Source: an uncultured Slackia sp.
Lineage (GTDB): Bacteria > Actinomycetota > Coriobacteriia > Coriobacteriales > Eggerthellaceae
Reading direction: 5' to 3'
DNA length: 64,000 nt
Assembly (NCBI GenBank): GCA_934661005.1
Contig: CAKUIK010000006.1
Coordinates: 1 to 64,000, forward strand
Shown piece after piece: positions 53,358 through 61,830 of this stretch. The translations under genes and the position numbers were made by a program. How positions within the stretch are numbered: position 1 is the stretch's first letter; each line of letters starts with the position of its first letter. Below the pieces are notes generated by a model that saw only the letters and a program-made list of their open reading frames with translations, was not told the DNA's origin and did not search any database.

Positions 53358-53433
53358 TGGTGGAGATGATGGGATTCGAACCCACGACCCCCACGTTGCG
53401 AACGTGATGCTCTCCCAGCTGAGCTACATCCCC
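53358..53433 (-). tRNA. tRNA-Ala(CGC)
   Basis: 76 bases with encoded CCA. Acceptor GGGGATG/CATCTCC, D arm GCTCAGCTGGGAGAGC, anticodon loop TTCGCAA (CGC), T arm with GGTTCGAATCC. A promoter lies directly upstream and a terminator downstream. Confidence 0.95.
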
Positions 53434-53462
53434 ACGTAAGATGCGCTTGTGCGCAAGCAAGT

Positions 53463-53491
53463 ATTTTGCACGTTTGTCGTTCAGGTGTCAA
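53463..53491 (-). promoter_or_regulatory. tRNA-Ala promoter
   Basis: Minus strand TTGACA (53491-53486), 17 bases, CAAAAT (53468-53463), about 30 bases ahead of the tRNA. Confidence 0.75.
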
Positions 53492-53552
53492 CACTTAATT
53501 TTGTCTTTTGAAAAATTAAGCATTCACCTGGGCGGCAACAACAACGAAGCGC

Positions 53553-53918
53553 TTACAGATCGTCGTCATCATCCTCGAGGTCGTCGCTCAAAAGCATCTC
53601 GAGGGCCGAAACCGCCGCGTCCTCTTCGGTCTCGTCGTCCATGAATTTGCCGAAGATGGGCTCTTTCGTCTCAACGTCGAACAGCTCGACCATGCCGGTA
53701 AGAATATCGACATACTGGTACGACTGACGCGCTTTGCGACCGCGCTTGCGATCGACCTCAACGACGAACAAAGCGGGGTGCGCCTGCATGAGCGTGCCTT
53801 CGCATTCAACGATTTTCGAGCGACCCATGTTCGCACGAACCTTTACACGGGTATTGATGCGATTCATGAGCTCAGCACGAATATCACCGACAAGATTTGC
53901 CTGCTTTTCGAGTTCCAT
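53553..53918 (-). CDS. veg: Veg family protein
   Basis: 121 residues. 'RINTRVKVRANMGRSKIVECEGTLMQAHPALFVVEVD' region and 'SYQYVDILTGMVELF' match the Veg family, which in Bacillus subtilis also lies next to ksgA (rsmA) and influences biofilm formation. This copy adds a very acidic C-terminus ending DDLEDDDDDL. AGGA precedes ATG. A TATTAT about 70 bases upstream may be its -10. Confidence 0.82.
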   Translation of the reverse strand: MELEKQANLVGDIRAELMNRINTRVKVRANMGRSKIVECEGTLMQAHPALFVVEVDRKRGRKARQSYQYVDILTGMVELFDVETKEPIFGKFMDDETEEDAAVSALEMLLSDDLEDDDDDL

Positions 53919-54088
53919 TCGGTGGATTCCTTTTCATATATAGTACGGCGCCGAAATACAGCGCACTTATTACACGCAAGGGAGCATAATACCACGGAAT
54001 AGAAAACTTCATAGAATCTGCAGGTAGAGGCCTATTTTCGTTGAAGTGCCGTTGCCGAATCGCGGCAAACGCCAAGGCACGTTCGGCC

Positions 54089-55006
54089 CTATGCCTCGGC
54101 CTTCGCCTTCGCGAGCACGCGCCCAAGCTCCACGAATTCCGCCAGCTCCAACGTTTCGCCACGTCGCTTCGCATCGATGCCTGCTTCAGCAAGAATATCG
54201 GACAGCTTCGCAGCGACGGCTTTGCCTTCCGGGCCGCGGCTCGAGAAGTAACCCTTCATCGAGTTTGAAATAGTTTTGCGTCGCGTGAAAAATGCCGCGT
54301 CGGCCGCCAAGCTCGCATTCTCGATTTCCTCCGCAGACAAGCCCAAATCGCTGCGACGATCGAGACGAATAACAGAACTCGTCACGCGCGGCGGCGGGAA
54401 GAAGTTGCCTGGGGAAACCTGGAATCGACCCGTCGACTTCGCAATGAGCTGCAGTTTTACGGAATACGCTGCATAATCCTTCGTGCCCACGACAGCTTCC
54501 ATGCGATCGGCCACTTCGCTTTGCACCATGACCGTGGCGCTTTGCAAGCTGGGGATTCGCTGGAAATAATCGAGCACGAGCGTCGCCGCCACAGCATAGG
54601 GCAAATTCGAGATGAACTTAGTGGGCGCCTCGCCCGTTTCGACCGCCTGCCTGCCGAACGCCTGAATCAAATCGTCATCGTTCAGACGCAGCGCATCTTT
54701 GCCAATGAGCGTGAAATTGTCGAAATCGTCGCACGTTTCGTCGAGCACGACGGGCAAATCGGGGTCGCGTTCAATGGAGAGCACATGCTTCGCACGAGGC
54801 AGAAGCGCTACGGTCAACGTGCCAATGCCTGGGCCGACTTCGAGTATGTTGTCTTCCTCGCAGACCTCGGAAAGCTTGCAAATGTTCGCGATAACAGCGT
54901 CGTTCACCAAGAAGTTCTGTCCAAGAGAATGCTTCGTGGCCAAGCCGTGACGCGAAAGCACGTCGCGCGTCGCCCCAACCGATGCTAAATGCGATGCGAT
55001 TGCCAT
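54089..55006 (-). CDS. rsmA: 16S rRNA dimethyladenosine transferase
   Basis: 305 residues. 'KHSLGQNFLVNDAVIANI' is the N-terminal signature, 'ILEVGPGIGTLTVALL' binds AdoMet, and 'ISNLPYAVAATLVL' is the NLPY catalytic motif. It dimethylates two adenines near the 3' end of 16S rRNA. AAAAGGAAA precedes the chosen ATG; the 36-codon upstream extension is unsupported. Confidence 0.96.
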   Translation of the reverse strand: MAIASHLASVGATRDVLSRHGLATKHSLGQNFLVNDAVIANICKLSEVCEEDNILEVGPGIGTLTVALLPRAKHVLSIERDPDLPVVLDETCDDFDNFTLIGKDALRLNDDDLIQAFGRQAVETGEAPTKFISNLPYAVAATLVLDYFQRIPSLQSATVMVQSEVADRMEAVVGTKDYAAYSVKLQLIAKSTGRFQVSPGNFFPPPRVTSSVIRLDRRSDLGLSAEEIENASLAADAAFFTRRKTISNSMKGYFSSRGPEGKAVAAKLSDILAEAGIDAKRRGETLELAEFVELGRVLAKAKAEA

Positions 55007-55138
55007 ATCGTTTCCTTTTCTTTCTTCCCCATTGCCATCAATCAATGCACTTGCCCCGCGACCGCGCCAAGCCACGCGTCCTCGGAGGCCTGCGGAGCTC
55101 CCGGCAACGGCCACAGTCTTGCAAATCGCACGGTCTCT

Positions 55139-55831
55139 CTACGAGACGAACGTTTCTTTCTGCGACTCCGCCTGAGGCTGACCCCAACCAATGCGATTGA
55201 CCACACCCTCAACACGCCAGCCAGCAGCGCCAAACGATGAGCGCACGCAGCTTTCCAACGCAGCGAAGCCATACGGGTCGCCGCCCGACCCAATCACGTG
55301 CAACGTCACTGGCCGTTTGGGGGCATCGGCGGCACCGGGCTCGCGATTCGGTCCGCGCCTGCGTTCCCAGTATGGCTGAAGTCGGTCGAGCACGGCCTTG
55401 AACTGCGAGGTTGGCCCCGAGAAATACACAGGTGCCACTACATGCACGGCGGCCGCGCCATCAAGAAGGTCGTACAGCTCACCCATATCGTCGCGAATCA
55501 CGCACGCATGCCCCGCGTGACGACACACTTCACAACCGACGCAACCGCCCACGGAATGGCTTGCGACGTCCCAGCGCTCCGTGCGCACGCCGCCCTCTCG
55601 AAGGGAAGCAACAAGCTCGTCAGCATATCGAGCCGAGACGCCGCCCTTACGCGGCGAACCGCATATCACCAACTCATAGGCATCGCGACGCGACGAAGCC
55701 CCATCGTTTCCGTTGGTCGAGCGCACACCTTCGACCAGGGCCTCGAAAGCCGCAAAGCACCTTTCTTCGTTGTCCGTTTTGCTCGGACCACCCTCGGCGC
55801 CGAGAGGCGCAGCGTCCATCGCCGCGCCCAT
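55139..55831 (-). CDS. NADPH-dependent FMN reductase-like flavoprotein
   Basis: 230 residues. After an unconserved N-terminus, 'ELVICGSPRKGGVSARYADEL' is the FMN phosphate loop and 'VGGCVGCEVCRHAGHACVIRDDM' the Cys-containing block of iron-sulfur flavoprotein-like (ISF) members. 'APVYFSGPTSQFKAVLDR' is the second FMN loop. Its ATG overlaps the tatD stop (TAATG), so it is translationally coupled. Partner unknown. Confidence 0.82.
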   Translation of the reverse strand: MGAAMDAAPLGAEGGPSKTDNEERCFAAFEALVEGVRSTNGNDGASSRRDAYELVICGSPRKGGVSARYADELVASLREGGVRTERWDVASHSVGGCVGCEVCRHAGHACVIRDDMGELYDLLDGAAAVHVVAPVYFSGPTSQFKAVLDRLQPYWERRRGPNREPGAADAPKRPVTLHVIGSGGDPYGFAALESCVRSSFGAAGWRVEGVVNRIGWGQPQAESQKETFVS

Positions 55832-56991
55832 TATTGCGCGCCTTTCGCCCTGGGGGCATTCGCAAGCTGCCACGCGGTAGGTTCGCGGTCGAGGAAGGCC
55901 ACGCCGGCGTCATGCATGCCTTGCAGAAACTGCCGCCTCGCCTCGCCAGGCTGCGCACCGCGCACTTCCGCAATACGTTGGGCCGTGAATATCGTGAATT
56001 CAGGCCCGCATTCCAGTCCGCGAAACGGCACAGGAGCCATATAGGGCGCATCGGTTTCGGTGAGCAGGCGATCGGCCGGCACCATCGCCGACGACGCGCG
56101 CAAATCATCGCTGCGCTGGAAAGTAACCGCACCGCCGAATGCCACATGCGCGCCGCGCTCGACCCAACGCGCAAGCTCCTCAGGCCCCACGCTGCAGCAA
56201 TGCAGCAACGTGCCAGCTTCGGGCCAACCCTCTTCCTCAAGAATGCGGAACGCATCTTCATGCGCATCCCTCACGTGCAACACGAGCGGCAGCCCCGTAA
56301 CGTGGGCAAGCTGCACCTGGCGGCGGAAAACACGCTGCTGAACGTCACGCGGAGACAAATCGTAGTGATAGTCGAGCCCAACCTCGCCCAGCGCCGCGGT
56401 ACGAGGATCGGCCAAGCGCGAAAGCAAAGCCTCCTCCATATCGGCGTTCCATTGGCTCGCAACATGCGGGTGAACGCCGCACGCGATGCGCATGCGGGGA
56501 ATGGCAGGCTCGGCGCCCCAGCACAAATTGCATGCGCGCTCATCGACAGCCGCCGATTCGAGCAGCGCCGCAGCCTCGGCCGCCTGGCTCGCATGCTTCT
56601 TGCCCGCAGCATGAACTTGGGCTTCGAGCGACTCGCGCACATCTGTCACGTTGCGGCGAGTCGCCTCGAATACCTCGGGCAGCAAGCGCAACGCCTCGGC
56701 GCGCCATATGCCCAGGTCTCGATACGTGCGTTCGCACTCATCGCCCTCGGCGGGGTCGCACATCGCGCACACGAAATCGACGCCCACCACGGCGCAGCGC
56801 GCAAGCGACAGCGCAGGATGCGACAGCATCGCAAGGTGCGCATGCGTGTCAGCGACAGGCGCTTCAAGCGCGGGCGCGGGCGAACCCATATAGACCCACC
56901 CCGTCTTGCGGTGCCTGCGAAACAGCGCATCGCCGAACAACAAGTAGCCAGCATCCCCCTCGGGATCGATATCGGAATTCTTTTGAACCAT
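55831..56991 (-). CDS. tatD: TatD-family metal-dependent hydrolase
   Basis: About 386 residues; start uncertain (ATG at 56991 or 57000, neither with a good ribosome site). The catalytic domain begins at 'VADTHAHLAML' with the HxH metal ligands, then 'CGVHPHVA', 'ALGEVGLDYHYD', 'LVLHVRDAHEDAF' and 'LLTETDAPYMAPVPFRG', all normal for TatD DNases. It carries an extra N-terminal segment of about 45 residues with 'RRHRKTGWVYMG', and an insertion of about 80 residues between the first two blocks. Order metG-tatD-rsmA-veg is conserved in Gram-positives. Confidence 0.88.
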   Translation of the reverse strand: MVQKNSDIDPEGDAGYLLFGDALFRRHRKTGWVYMGSPAPALEAPVADTHAHLAMLSHPALSLARCAVVGVDFVCAMCDPAEGDECERTYRDLGIWRAEALRLLPEVFEATRRNVTDVRESLEAQVHAAGKKHASQAAEAAALLESAAVDERACNLCWGAEPAIPRMRIACGVHPHVASQWNADMEEALLSRLADPRTAALGEVGLDYHYDLSPRDVQQRVFRRQVQLAHVTGLPLVLHVRDAHEDAFRILEEEGWPEAGTLLHCCSVGPEELARWVERGAHVAFGGAVTFQRSDDLRASSAMVPADRLLTETDAPYMAPVPFRGLECGPEFTIFTAQRIAEVRGAQPGEARRQFLQGMHDAGVAFLDREPTAWQLANAPRAKGAQ

Positions 56992-57025
56992 TGCCAACAT
57001 CCAAACTTCATACGCCGCAACGCCA

Positions 57026-57055
57026 TTGAACAAGCCAATTGCAGCGTGGTATACT
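57026..57055 (+). promoter_or_regulatory. Promoter of the antisense RNA
   Basis: TTGAAC (57026-57031), 18 bases, TATACT (57050-57055) on the plus strand. No plus-strand gene follows, only the structured RNA described next. Confidence 0.7.
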
Positions 57056-57061
57056 CCAGAT

Positions 57062-57153
57062 GCACTGGCAAAGCCCGTTCCGGCCAAGGAAGCAACGGGC
57101 GGCGCAGGTGTTTACGATTTAGTAGGGTCGGTTAGCTCCGGCCCTTCTTTTTT
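57062..57153 (+). ncRNA. Candidate antisense antitoxin RNA
   Basis: About 92 bases from the predicted start to the terminator. A 5' hairpin pairs GCCCGTT (57073-57079) with AACGGGC (57094-57100). The 3' end is an intrinsic terminator: GGGTCGG (57125-57131), loop TTAGCT, CCGGCCC (57138-57144), then TTCTTTTTT. Its last 22 bases are complementary to the end of the small ORF on the other strand, and the rest to that ORF's 3' UTR. This is the layout of type I antitoxins such as RatA or SR4. Expression is predicted, not shown. Confidence 0.6.
57125..57153 (+). terminator. Terminator of the antisense RNA
   Basis: 7-bp GC-rich stem with one G-U pair, 6-base loop and TTCTTTTTT. On the minus strand the same bases encode the last codons and stop of the small peptide. 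Confidence 0.85.
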
Positions 57154-57263
57154 CTCCTCTTGTCGTCCTCATGCGCATTTGACTTCATTTCTCGCCAGAC
57201 CTCTAAAACAAAGCCTGCTATTGTGGCGACCGCAGCTGCGGCACATAGAATTCTTTCAAACAT
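57132..57263 (-). CDS. Candidate type I toxin, 43-residue membrane peptide
   Basis: 43 codons, ATG at 57263-57261, with GGAG eight bases ahead. Product: 'MFERILCAAAAVATIAGFVL' then EVWREMKSNAHEDD and the basic end KRRKKKGRS. Residues 5-20 form one short hydrophobic helix; the rest is charged. This is the form of small membrane-active toxins of the Fst/TxpA/BsrG class; the 'GFVLE' turn recalls Fst but this similarity is by eye only. A TGATACAAT extended -10 at 57334-57326 would give a 56-base leader. The 3' end overlaps the convergent RNA. Alternative: an uncharacterised small membrane protein. Confidence 0.6.
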   Translation of the reverse strand: MFERILCAAAAVATIAGFVLEVWREMKSNAHEDDKRRKKKGRS

Positions 57264-57325
57264 AAGCGTTGCTCCAATCTAAGACTGAAGCGCCGCTCCG
57301 CGTCGGACTTTGCCAGCACGCGGGC

Positions 57326-57334
57326 ATTGTATCA
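57326..57334 (-). promoter_or_regulatory. Extended -10 promoter of the small peptide gene
   Basis: TGATACAAT on the minus strand, without a recognisable -35 (that position overlaps the metG terminator T tract). Confidence 0.45.
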
Positions 57335-57346
57335 TGCTCATGCGCG

Positions 57347-57383
57347 CAAAAAGCCCGGCCTCGCACAAGGCGAAACCGGGCTT
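57347..57383 (-). terminator. Terminator of metG
   Basis: AGCCCGG and CCGGGCT stem with a 17-base loop containing a further TCGCC/GGCGA pairing, followed by TTTTT on the minus strand. Confidence 0.88.
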
Positions 57384-57403
57384 CTAATCATGGTTTCGAA
57401 CGA

Positions 57404-59011
57404 TTAGTCGTTCTTCTGCAGGCGCGGGAACAGGGCGTCACCCTTCTCGACCGGCGCGCCGCCAGCCAAGCCGCCCCACACGCATGCCTCGGCCAGATTG
57501 TCGCTGCCAGCCTCGGCCTCGCACGAAATGCGGCGCAGCGCCTCGGCGCTCGTGGTGGGCATGAACGGCTCGAGCAAGTGCGCGGAAATGCGAATTGCCT
57601 CAAGCAGGTTGTAAATCACGAACGCAAGCTGGTCAGCCTTGGCCTCGTCCTTGGCAAGCGCCCACGGCTCGGAGTCTTCGATGTAGTGGTTTGCAGCATG
57701 AATGAGCTCCATGGCGGCATCTTTACCCGCGCCGTAGTCGAGCACGTCCATCGCGGCGGCGTAGCGATCGACCAAGCCGTCGGCAATTTTAGCAAGCGGA
57801 TTCTCGAACGCATCGGCGCTGGCAGGCTTTGCGGGAGCGCAACCGTCGAAGTACTTCCCGCTCATGTTCAAAGAGCGGGAAATCAGGTTGCCCCAGCTGT
57901 TGGCCAAATCGGCGTTGTATACCTGCTCCATACGCTCAAACGAAATGGCGCCGTCGGTGCCGGGAACCACGTCGGTCATGAAGTAGTAGCGATAACCCTC
58001 AACGCCCAGCAGGTCGATAACGTCTTGCGGGGCAATGGCGTTGCCACGGCTCTTCGACATCTTTTCGGCCTTGCCGGTTTCGGAGTTGCGCACCGTAAGG
58101 AAGCCGTGCGCGAACACGTGCTCGGGCAGCGACTCGCCAATGGCCATAAGCATGGCCGGCCAAATGACGCAGTGGAAGCGAATGATGTCTTTGCCCACGA
58201 TGTGGTACTGCGCAGGCCAACGGAAAGCGAACTCGGCCCTGGAAGCGTCGTCGTCGAGACCATAGCCAACAGCGGTCATGTAGTTCAGCAGCGCGTCGAA
58301 CCACACATACGTCACGTGGCCATCGTCGAACGGCACAGGCACGCCCCAGTCGAAGCTCGTGCGGCTCACCGAAAGGTCGTTCAGGCCGCCCTCGACGAAG
58401 CTGCGAACCTCGTTCATGCGGAAATCAGGCTGCACGAATTCAGGATGCTCATCGTAGAGCGCGAGCAGCTTATCTTGGAACGCAGAAAGCTTGAAGAAGT
58501 ACGATTCTTCCTGCACGCGCTCGAGCGGACGATGGCAGTCGGGGCACAAATGCTGGCCCACCGAGCCATATTCCTCGTCGCCCTTCTTCACCTGGTTATC
58601 GGTGTAGTAGGTCTCGTCGGGCACACAATACCAGCCATCGTAGCTGCCCTTATACAGGTAACCCGATTCCTGCATGCGCTCCCACAGGTACTGAACCGCA
58701 TGATGCTGGCGTGGCTCGGTCGTGCGAATGAAGTCGTCGTTGGAAATCTCGAGCGTCTTCCACAGATTCTGGAACAGAGGCGCCTGGCTGTCACACCATG
58801 CCTGAGGCGAATCGAAACCGTGCTGCTCGGCAGCCTCGGCGACCTTTTCGCCATGCTCGTCCATGCCGGTGAGGAATTTAACGTCGTAGCCCATCGCGCG
58901 ACGATAGCGCGCCTGAACGTCGGCCAAGATGGTCGAATATGCGGTTCCCAAATGGGGCGCCGCGTTTACATAATAGATAGGCGTAGTAATAAAGAATGAC
59001 GGCTTGGACAT
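57404..59011 (-). CDS. metG: Methionyl-tRNA synthetase
   Basis: 535 residues, the short form without the C-terminal tRNA-binding domain. 'FITTPIYYVNAAPHLGTAYS' has the HLGT (HIGH) motif and 'KMSKSRGNAI' the KMSKS loop. Four cysteines in 'PDCHRP'-like context are reduced to a partial zinc knuckle. AGGAGC precedes the chosen ATG; the frame is open 58 codons upstream but without support. Confidence 0.96.
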   Translation of the reverse strand: MSKPSFFITTPIYYVNAAPHLGTAYSTILADVQARYRRAMGYDVKFLTGMDEHGEKVAEAAEQHGFDSPQAWCDSQAPLFQNLWKTLEISNDDFIRTTEPRQHHAVQYLWERMQESGYLYKGSYDGWYCVPDETYYTDNQVKKGDEEYGSVGQHLCPDCHRPLERVQEESYFFKLSAFQDKLLALYDEHPEFVQPDFRMNEVRSFVEGGLNDLSVSRTSFDWGVPVPFDDGHVTYVWFDALLNYMTAVGYGLDDDASRAEFAFRWPAQYHIVGKDIIRFHCVIWPAMLMAIGESLPEHVFAHGFLTVRNSETGKAEKMSKSRGNAIAPQDVIDLLGVEGYRYYFMTDVVPGTDGAISFERMEQVYNADLANSWGNLISRSLNMSGKYFDGCAPAKPASADAFENPLAKIADGLVDRYAAAMDVLDYGAGKDAAMELIHAANHYIEDSEPWALAKDEAKADQLAFVIYNLLEAIRISAHLLEPFMPTTSAEALRRISCEAEAGSDNLAEACVWGGLAGGAPVEKGDALFPRLQKND

Positions 59012-59114
59012 GCATGCTCCTTCTCGCCCGCGCGGCCAATGACGCCGCCGAGCCTTGGGGTTTTTCAAACTTGTGTATTGTAGCGCACCCATGCGCAGGC
59101 CATAAGAAGAGCCG

Positions 59115-59152
59115 AAAAACAACGGCATCCATAGCATGGCGCTATGGATGCC
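59115..59152 (-). terminator. Terminator of the radical SAM-TorD operon
   Basis: GGCATCCATAG and CTATGGATGCC, 11-bp perfect stem, followed by GTTGTTTTT on the minus strand, about 90 bases after the stop at 59241. Confidence 0.82.
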
Positions 59153-59240
59153 AGCGAAGAGAAGGCCCGGCCGAAGGCGCCACATTCCCGCAGTTTCGGC
59201 GCCTGATGCAAAGCGAATTTCAAACGCGTTTCAATATGCG

Positions 59241-61202
59241 TTAAGAAATCGCGGAAAGATACATCGCCGCAGCACGGTAGAAAGGATGCGTGGTAGTCGC
59301 AGCGAGGCTATCGGCGAATTCTTTAAACCACACGCCGGCATGCTCCTCCAGGAATTGCGCGTAAGCCGCTTCGGCGGAACCGCCCGGCAATTCCCATGCA
59401 TCATCAGCGGCTTCGGCGCCGTTTGCGGCGGAAAACGCCAAGTGCTCAAGAAGCTCGCACTCGGTCGCCACATAATCAAGCGGTTCATTGGTCCCTTGCG
59501 GGCGAGAAAGGCCGCACGATTTGCAGAACCGCTCAACTTCCATCGCATACCGATTCACAAAGAGCAGCGGCTGGGCGCCTGTGCACAGCGAACGACGCAC
59601 GCCTTCGTAGGGGCTGCACGCCGCATGGGGCGCACCGATGAAGAGGCGCGTCGCTTCCGTCTTCAGGCACTCCAATCCCCCCTCTTTCTCAAGGGATTCG
59701 CGTGCCGATGTCGCCTCAGCGTCGAAAGACGCCGGCAGGTCGGCGCCCAAGCTCGCCGCAATTTCTCGCGCCGCATCGGCCCATTCGCCACCCGCAACAG
59801 CGTCGGCCAGAATCGCGGAGGGGTACTTCAGACTCAGCGCCGCCAGCTCCCAGGCCGACGCCTTTGCCGTCCACTGCGTTTCTTTACTTGGCAAGCTATC
59901 CATAACGCACTCCAATTCCACTTCGCGCAAAACAATTCCACCGTCGCGCTGCTCCACCACGTTATACGAAAGCGCCACGCATAGAGGCAGCCCCCGCAAC
60001 TGCTCAAGGCAACTGGGATGCACGAGCAGGCATTCGCCTTCGAGCTCGCAAAGCCGCTCCCTGCCATCTGCGACAAGCGCGCTCTGCGCGACTTCGATAT
60101 CGCCATCAAAAACCTTCAGCGTTTTGAAGAAGAAATCGCCCTCGTCTTGGGCATACAACGCTTCGTTTGGACGAAACGCGCGGTTCTGCGTTACAACCTG
60201 GTCGCGATTCTTGTTTTCGAGCGAGCAATAATGCACCCCAAGGCCCAGCCCCTTTCGCATGGCGAATTGCACGAGTTCAAGAGCCAAGGCTTCGCTTCCG
60301 TCGATAGGCAAACCACCCGCATAATCCCAGTTGTACAGCACGGGATACGGGGGGTTCTTCACTTTAAAACCCCGTCGGGAAAACTCGCTCCAATCGTTGA
60401 ATGGGTATCCGAATTCGAGCAGGTTAATGCCCCACGCACCCGCCGCATCGAGCTCGCGCAACAGCAGCTCCATGGCCTCTTTCGTGCCAGGAATAACCGG
60501 CATCTCGACCATAGCTTGCGGGATGAAACGCCTCACGAGCGATATTTTTCGCACCGCGTCGTCGATCGTCGCCCGAGACTCTTCGGGGGTATCGAGAACA
60601 TCGAGCTTCACGCTCAGACGCAGCTCGGAAAGTCCCACATCCAGCAAACGGCCGAGCACGTCTTCCGAAAGAAAATCGCCCGCCGTGTACAGGCGAATGT
60701 GCGCCTGGGGAGCGCGATTGTGCACATACGCGACGAATTCGAGCGCCTGTTGCATATGCAGAAGCGGCTCACCACCCGTAAGGCCAATATGCGTCGCGTT
60801 TTGGGGGCCGCCGATCGAGTCGAAATGCGCATCGACGCCAGCTCGCCAATGCTCATTCACGCAACGAAGGCGTTCGCTTCCCGCCTGGTTCGAATTGAAG
60901 CAGAAATAGCACGAGCGATTGCACGCAAGCGAGAGGAAGAACGTTTTCGAGCCGCAGTCGCCGGTACATGCCACGCACGCACTCGAAAGCGCGCCGGAGC
61001 ACACGCTTGCGCCAGCATTGCGCATGCATGCGCCGCCCGCCGCCAGCTCGGCTCGAAGCTGAGCCGCGCGGGCATCGCATGCATGCGGCTTGGCGAATTC
61101 GATTCCCAAATCGCGCAAGCGCTGGATATAGTCATTTTCGATTTCGTCATATTCCGCAAGCCATGCGGCAAGCGTCGGACGAAGGGCAAGCGCGTTACCC
61201 AT
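59241..61202 (-). CDS. Radical SAM enzyme fused to a TorD-type chaperone
   Basis: 653 residues. The radical SAM cluster motif is 'CNRSCYFC' (Cys94, Cys98, Cys101), followed by the 'TGGEPLLH' AdoMet block. An N-terminal Cys cluster (Cys42, 59, 68, 76, 79, 83) may hold another Fe-S centre. From about residue 450 the protein is a helical TorD/DmsD-like domain with 'EPLDYVATECELLEHL' and 'EEHAGVWFKEFADSLAATTTHPFYRAA'. TorD proteins insert molybdopterin into exported reductases; a radical SAM partner suggests modification or maturation of the same redox complex (inference). GGAGG precedes the start. It follows the NrfD/DUF4405 operon. Confidence 0.85.
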   Translation of the reverse strand: MGNALALRPTLAAWLAEYDEIENDYIQRLRDLGIEFAKPHACDARAAQLRAELAAGGACMRNAGASVCSGALSSACVACTGDCGSKTFFLSLACNRSCYFCFNSNQAGSERLRCVNEHWRAGVDAHFDSIGGPQNATHIGLTGGEPLLHMQQALEFVAYVHNRAPQAHIRLYTAGDFLSEDVLGRLLDVGLSELRLSVKLDVLDTPEESRATIDDAVRKISLVRRFIPQAMVEMPVIPGTKEAMELLLRELDAAGAWGINLLEFGYPFNDWSEFSRRGFKVKNPPYPVLYNWDYAGGLPIDGSEALALELVQFAMRKGLGLGVHYCSLENKNRDQVVTQNRAFRPNEALYAQDEGDFFFKTLKVFDGDIEVAQSALVADGRERLCELEGECLLVHPSCLEQLRGLPLCVALSYNVVEQRDGGIVLREVELECVMDSLPSKETQWTAKASAWELAALSLKYPSAILADAVAGGEWADAAREIAASLGADLPASFDAEATSARESLEKEGGLECLKTEATRLFIGAPHAACSPYEGVRRSLCTGAQPLLFVNRYAMEVERFCKSCGLSRPQGTNEPLDYVATECELLEHLAFSAANGAEAADDAWELPGGSAEAAYAQFLEEHAGVWFKEFADSLAATTTHPFYRAAAMYLSAIS

Positions 61203-61350
61203 GAAAACCTCCCGAGCCAAGGAAAAGCGCCAACGTGTCAGCGCATCCGGCAAGGCAGACGAGGCGCATCAACGCATTCCGAAACGCCGCAATCTGCCCA
61301 ACATTGAAGCGATTGTACGCGCACATGCGCGAAAGCGGCACGAGGCGCTT

Positions 61351-61827
61351 CTATCGAGACTGCTCCCGCTTGGTATCCTGCGCAACGCCTGCCCTAGCCC
61401 GTCGCGCTTTCATGCCGCCTGCAAGCTTGCCCGCATGGCTTACCGCATGCACCAACACGAGCGCGAGCAGCACCTTCGCAGACGCCGCATGAAGCGGGTC
61501 CCATACGAAATAGCCCGGCGCGAACAGGCCGAATGCGGGCAACACCGTCGCGCTCACGAGCACGCCCGACACCGCGCACACGGCGAGCGCCAGGAACAGC
61601 GCCGCATCGAGCGCGACGCGGGCCGAAGCCAGGAGGGAGCGCCGGGCGACCGCCCTGCAGAGACCGGCGAGCGCATCGAGGCTTGCGGCAATGTGCGCGA
61701 GCAGCGCGGCGAGCGCGGCGACGCCCAGCCATTCATGCGCGGCGATGCCCGTAAGCTGAGGCAAAACCGCCGCCGCGAAAAGCACCGCGGCCGCGGCGTC
61801 GAGCGCGAACTTTCGTTTCTTCGGCAT
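61351..61827 (-). CDS. DUF4405 cytochrome b-like membrane protein
   Basis: 158 residues, about four membrane helices. His residues in 'AAHEWLGVAALAALLAHIAAS' and 'DPLHAASAKVLLALVLVHAVSH' are spaced as haem b ligands. The family resembles the cytochrome b subunit of formate dehydrogenase/hydrogenase type. It is four bases after the small cytochrome gene and presumably takes part in quinone-linked electron transfer. A 148-base gap follows before the radical SAM gene. Confidence 0.78.
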   Translation of the reverse strand: MPKKRKFALDAAAAVLFAAAVLPQLTGIAAHEWLGVAALAALLAHIAASLDALAGLCRAVARRSLLASARVALDAALFLALAVCAVSGVLVSATVLPAFGLFAPGYFVWDPLHAASAKVLLALVLVHAVSHAGKLAGGMKARRARAGVAQDTKREQSR

Positions 61828-61830
61828 TGC

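Noticed and set aside
53242..53494. Open frames across the tRNA-Ala region
   Set aside because: They are translations of the tRNA and its duplicated 3' end.
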